Origin: Dunaliella salina
Taxonomy: Eukaryota > Chlorophyta > Chlorophyceae > Chlamydomonadales > Dunaliellaceae
NCBI GenBank assembly: GCA_002284615.2
Contig: MU070177.1
Coordinates: 79,209-106,807 of the forward strand
Direction of reading: 5' to 3'
Length of the DNA: 27,599 nucleotides
The translations under genes were made by a program, and so were the position numbers. Shown piece by piece: positions 1 to 27,599 of this stretch (position 1 is the first letter of the stretch; each line of letters starts with the position of its first letter). The notes under the pieces were generated by a model. The model was given only the letters and a program-made list of their open reading frames with translations. It was not told the origin of the DNA and ran no database searches.

Positions 1-410
1 TAAATTATTGCGCAGCCCAATAGCCCAGTCACAGAAACCCAGCGGCATCACGGGAATAGGTGCCCTTACGAGCTCAGGATTTGTAACAAATGTGATTGGC
101 ACACTGTGCAAGATGAAGAGCACATTATTCTGGAGTGCCCTTCCCAGGATCTGACAGACTTGCGCAATCAGTTCCATCATTTGTTCAGCTGTGCACCTCC
201 CGGATGCCCAGTACAAACCAGAGACTTCATGAACCAAGCTGAATTTTCAGAATTAGCCAAGTTTGTGTCTGCATGCTTGACATGCTGTGCCTGACTTTTG
301 AGCAATGCTTTCATTTTTTGCTTAAATTGGTCTGGTTACAGGCCTCTAAGTCTCCGCTCAGCTGCCCTTGTAGGCGGATAAAGCGATGTAACCTTACCTT
401 ACCTTACCAA
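1..410 (+). mobile_element. 3' end of a non-LTR (LINE-type) retrotransposon
   Basis: Frame 1 from base 4 to the TGA at 292-294 reads TETQRHHGNRCPYELRICNK followed by CDWHTVQDEEHIILECP. This is the Cys-x2-Cys ... His ... Cys arrangement found at the C-terminus of LINE reverse-transcriptase polyproteins. The final residues (FVSACLTCC) also fit. A stop at bases 1-3 or the window edge truncates it. The 3' end has a short ACCTT-type tandem tail (about 390-410), as many non-LTR elements have. It lies antisense to TH1, next to its 3' UTR. Confidence 0.7.
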
Positions 411-463
411 AAAAGGCCCTCATGGGAAATCGCCATTTCCTTGGGTCGATGTAATAACAAGAA

Positions 464-468
464 TTACA
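464..468 (-). promoter_or_regulatory. Candidate TGTAA polyadenylation signal of TH1
   Basis: The pentamer TGTAA, the usual chlorophyte polyadenylation signal, occurs here on the gene's strand. I saw no earlier one between this point and the stop codon, which gives a 3' UTR of about 640 nt. The motif is short, so this is suggestive only. Confidence 0.35.
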
Positions 469-1107
469 TTACCAACATTTTGGAATCATTAAGAGAGGCT
501 CCACAAATTTACGTCTAGCTATTAGTAATAGCAAAACCCCATCAAGAAAAGATACCAAGGGTATCCTAACTGACATGGACATGTCAGCACAATGTCAAGT
601 CATGCCAGCATCCTCTGGCAAGCAGTCACCCACATGTCGACCTTCACAATGCCCATTTCCTTACCTCCAGAAAAATGCACTGAAGCACAGCGCAAGCAAA
701 CCTAGACGCACGACCAGGAGATATGTTTGCACATTCCTCTTTTTCAAAGTCTGAGTCTTTTCAAGCCAAGAGAGGTTGAGGAAGGAGAAGGGCCTCCCCA
801 ACTCTAATTGAATTCCTAGAAGGTCTGGCAAATTAGCGGATCACGAACAAATGCTTCTGCCAATGTCAGGGAGGTGCCATGCTCCTGTGCAGACAATGTT
901 TAAATGCTCACAAGAAATTGGAACCATTTGCAGAAACACATTATTTCAAACTGCTAGCAACAGACCCGAGCAATCCAACTGGCATTCAGGAAAGTTAGTT
1001 CCAGGCAGACAAGGCCATCTGTGACTCGCTTGCTACCCACAAAATCTTGACAGAACCTTTAAAGGTCTACGGGCAGAGCCTCAGGCTACCAAGCCTTATC
1101 CAGTGAT
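469..1107 (-). other. Presumed TH1 3' UTR
   Basis: No coding sequence or repeat array is seen between the TH1 stop codon and the candidate TGTAA signal, except a short duplication of the stop-codon context at 1081-1107. I assign it as 3' UTR by position. Confidence 0.4.
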
Positions 1108-25791
<24,684 letters not shown>

Positions 25792-26070
25792 CTGCGCAGA
25801 AAAGGAGCATGCCAGTCTGTGTGCGCCAATAAGGCGGTGTGCGCATGGTACGCAAAGCAATTGAGTGCAGGGTACTGGAATTTTGTTGCCCTCCTGCTCC
25901 TCCCCCCCCCCCCCCCCCAAAACGCAGTGATTGCAGGATTTCAACTGATCAAAGACAAAATGTTCAAACAGCAGGAGACTTCTATTTGGGACAAATTATT
26001 CTTTACACCTAATGATGTCAGAGGGGGGTAATCATTGTGTGGGACTTAGAGAGGCTACACCCCCAAAAAT

Positions 26071-26153
26071 GCATGGATGTCCTACAGCCAAATTTCTTTT
26101 TCATTGCAAAGAGCATTAAGGTCCCAAAGCTTTTCATCCTAGGACATCCATGC
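26071..26153. other. 83-bp segment with 14-bp terminal inverted repeats
   Basis: GCATGGATGTCCTA at the left and TAGGACATCCATGC at the right are perfect inverted copies around about 55 bp. It may be a tiny MITE or a cruciform-forming site. No clear target duplication was seen. Confidence 0.5.
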
Positions 26154-26324
26154 GTTCCTGAGGTATGGCCAGATCAAGACCTGAATGAATTGCAAAGGGG
26201 GTTGTCTGGGGCCTAAAATTGCCTGTTTTTTGCATGCTCCCAGCACAGCTCTCCCATGACTGGCACCATGCAAACTTGGGTTCCTGCTTCTCTAACACTA
26301 GAGTTAAATGGGTGCCGTTACAGG

Positions 26325-26705
26325 GCACGTGCCTGATCAGCCTCGGCGTGAACCCTAGTTTTTGGCACCTTATCTCCATATCTGACCACCCACTGCACCA
26401 AATTGGATGATTTTTAGTGATTTAGAGTCCTTGTAACAAAAGAATACCATTGCAAAAAAATGGGGTAAAAAGACCTAGTGGTTGGTGAGGTATAAAACTC
26501 CAGCCATTTCCCTTAGAGAAAATCCACAAAATTCCAGCACCGGGGTGCCAAAAATGTCAAATTTGACTTTTTTCTTCCCTCTTTTTGAATATGCAGGATG
26601 TTATTATAACATATGGGGGTTTCAAATACAAAAAAATTGGGAGTGAAAAATGGCCCCAGCAGGCCTAGAAAGTTTTGGGAGAGGCTGCGATAGTGGTTAC
26701 CCCCC
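26325..26705. repeat. Dispersed repeat family, copy C (upstream of E1)
   Basis: The copy runs from CCTGATCAGCCTCGGCGTGA through the AATACCATTGCAAAAAAATG block to CATATGGGGGTTTCAAATAC and GGGAGTGAAAAATGGCCCCA, collinear with copy A. It is the most complete match to A. Confidence 0.75.
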
Positions 26706-26781
26706 TCTGCTATGATGTGTGACAGATGTGAATCGGACATGGTGACCCATCCTTTCTGTCTGTTTGACTTTCACGTCTCAC

Positions 26782-26862
26782 CTGAGTTTCTGTTGCATTT
26801 CTGGACGAAAAATTCCTCCACCTCAACCCAGCTTGATGTTTCATACAGCACCCGGCCACCTC
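26782..26862 (-). CDS. E0: candidate upstream exon of TH1 (unrecognised sequence)
   Basis: An 81-base segment is bounded by a strong acceptor (TTTTCCTTGCAG) and a strong donor (AACTCAG|GTGAGA) on the gene's strand. Its donor is phase 1 if read as GGRVLYETSSWVEVEEFF, which matches the phase that the E1 acceptor needs. I do not recognise the peptide. Another frame (CMKHQAGLRWRNFSSRNATE) looks more like a targeting peptide but would not join E1 in frame. It could also belong to another gene or be chance. Confidence 0.35.
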
Positions 26863-27104
26863 CTGCAAGGAAAAGTGTGAAAGATGTGCAGAATGCTGCG
26901 AGCACACCAGATCTGTGCTGCATGTGCGAAGGCTGAGTGGGCGAAAGCACCAATTGAAGTGATCATTTTGTCACCTTTTATGCTTGGTAGGTGTGCTGTG
27001 TCCTTGCGTGCATACTTGCTTTGCAAACCTGCTGTTTGAGCTTGCACACAAGCATCCAAGCCTGTGTTATGAGGCAATGCTGCCTGTAAAGCTAATACAA
27101 AAGA

Positions 27105-27220
27105 ACACAAGCCTGTGACTTGATGCAAACAATTAGTAACTAAACACTTAGTAACTAAACACTTAGTAACTAAACACTTAGTAACACAAGCCTGTGACTT
27201 GATGCAAACACTTAGTAATT
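27105..27220. repeat. 15-bp repeat between duplicated 20-bp blocks
   Basis: TTAGTAACTAAACAC recurs three to four times between two copies of AAGCCTGTGACTTGATGCAA (near 27110 and 27188). Confidence 0.85.
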
Positions 27221-27599
27221 GGCAGCCCAACAATGAAATGTGCAACTTATGCTTCGTGCATCATGCATCCAATGGAGAAGAGAAAGTTGAACAGCATAAG
27301 TACAAGCATTTCCCTTTGACTTGGATACATGATGGCAGCTGATGCCACTCATCATGTAGCAGACACGAGTGGTACACTTGAAGGCGACCTTTCTAGGTCA
27401 CAAAATGTAAAACACTTATCTTACAAAAGGCAGTGTCGATGAGGTGAACCCTGCACCCTGAACCCTATATCCTTCAGGCTCAAAAAAGGAAAGAAGGCCA
27501 GCTGAGATGCACACACAACAAACTTTGAGCACCCCAGATCAAATTTGTGTGCAAGCGCAAAAACGCATGCTTGCACACACGACCGCGCGCACAGACACA
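27221..27599. other. Window end, no recognised gene
   Basis: No exon is recognised. The last 60 bases are rich in CA, with GCGCGC/CACACA. The TH1 promoter and first exon may lie here or beyond the window. Confidence 0.4.

Overview
This is eukaryotic nuclear DNA, almost certainly from a green alga. It contains one recognisable protein-coding gene, on the minus strand, spread over nearly the whole window. The gene is a bifunctional thiamine-synthesis enzyme: an HMP/HMP-P kinase domain (ThiD) followed by a thiamine-phosphate synthase domain (ThiE), the order found in plant and green-algal TH1/BTH1. I reconstructed eleven exons (E1-E11) by hand. They run from 25791 down to the stop codon at 1108, all junctions are GT-AG, and all phases agree, giving 559 residues. 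Only 1,682 of about 24,700 bases are coding; the ten introns measure about 2361, 1733, 3344, 2682, 3141, 4209, 921, 2817, 1386 and 408 bases. The true N-terminus, probably with a plastid targeting peptide, lies upstream of E1. A possible further exon (E0) sits at 26782-26862.

Layout by rising coordinate: a 3' fragment of a non-LTR retrotransposon on the plus strand (1-410); the presumed 3' UTR (about 464-1107); ThiE exons E11, E10, E9, E8 and E7 (1108-7231); the linker/ThiE-start exon E6 (11441-11641); the ThiD C-terminal exon E5 (14783-14882); ThiD exons E4, E3, E2 and E1 (17565-25791); then upstream sequence with E0, a dispersed-repeat copy and short repeats. Introns are filled with minisatellites (periods of about 15 to 108 bp), CA/TG tracts (one holding an assembly gap), a dispersed repeat family with at least four copies, and a hAT-like MITE nested in one of them.

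The most unusual structure is that many intronic arrays are made from pieces of the neighbouring exons. The exon edge, with its splice site, is copied repeatedly into the adjoining intron ('exon-edge echoes'). Acceptor-side echoes are clear for E2, E3, E4, E6, E7 and E9, and donor-side echoes for E2, E3, E4 and E6. The most striking is an 82-bp unit repeated about 11 times upstream of E4, each carrying the E4 acceptor and the first 40-odd bases of the exon.

The fusion gene, long repeat-rich introns and a candidate TGTAA polyadenylation signal suggest a chlorophyte. Dunaliella or Haematococcus-like algae are plausible, but the species cannot be settled from sequence alone. No other gene, tRNA, rRNA, CRISPR array or riboswitch was recognised.
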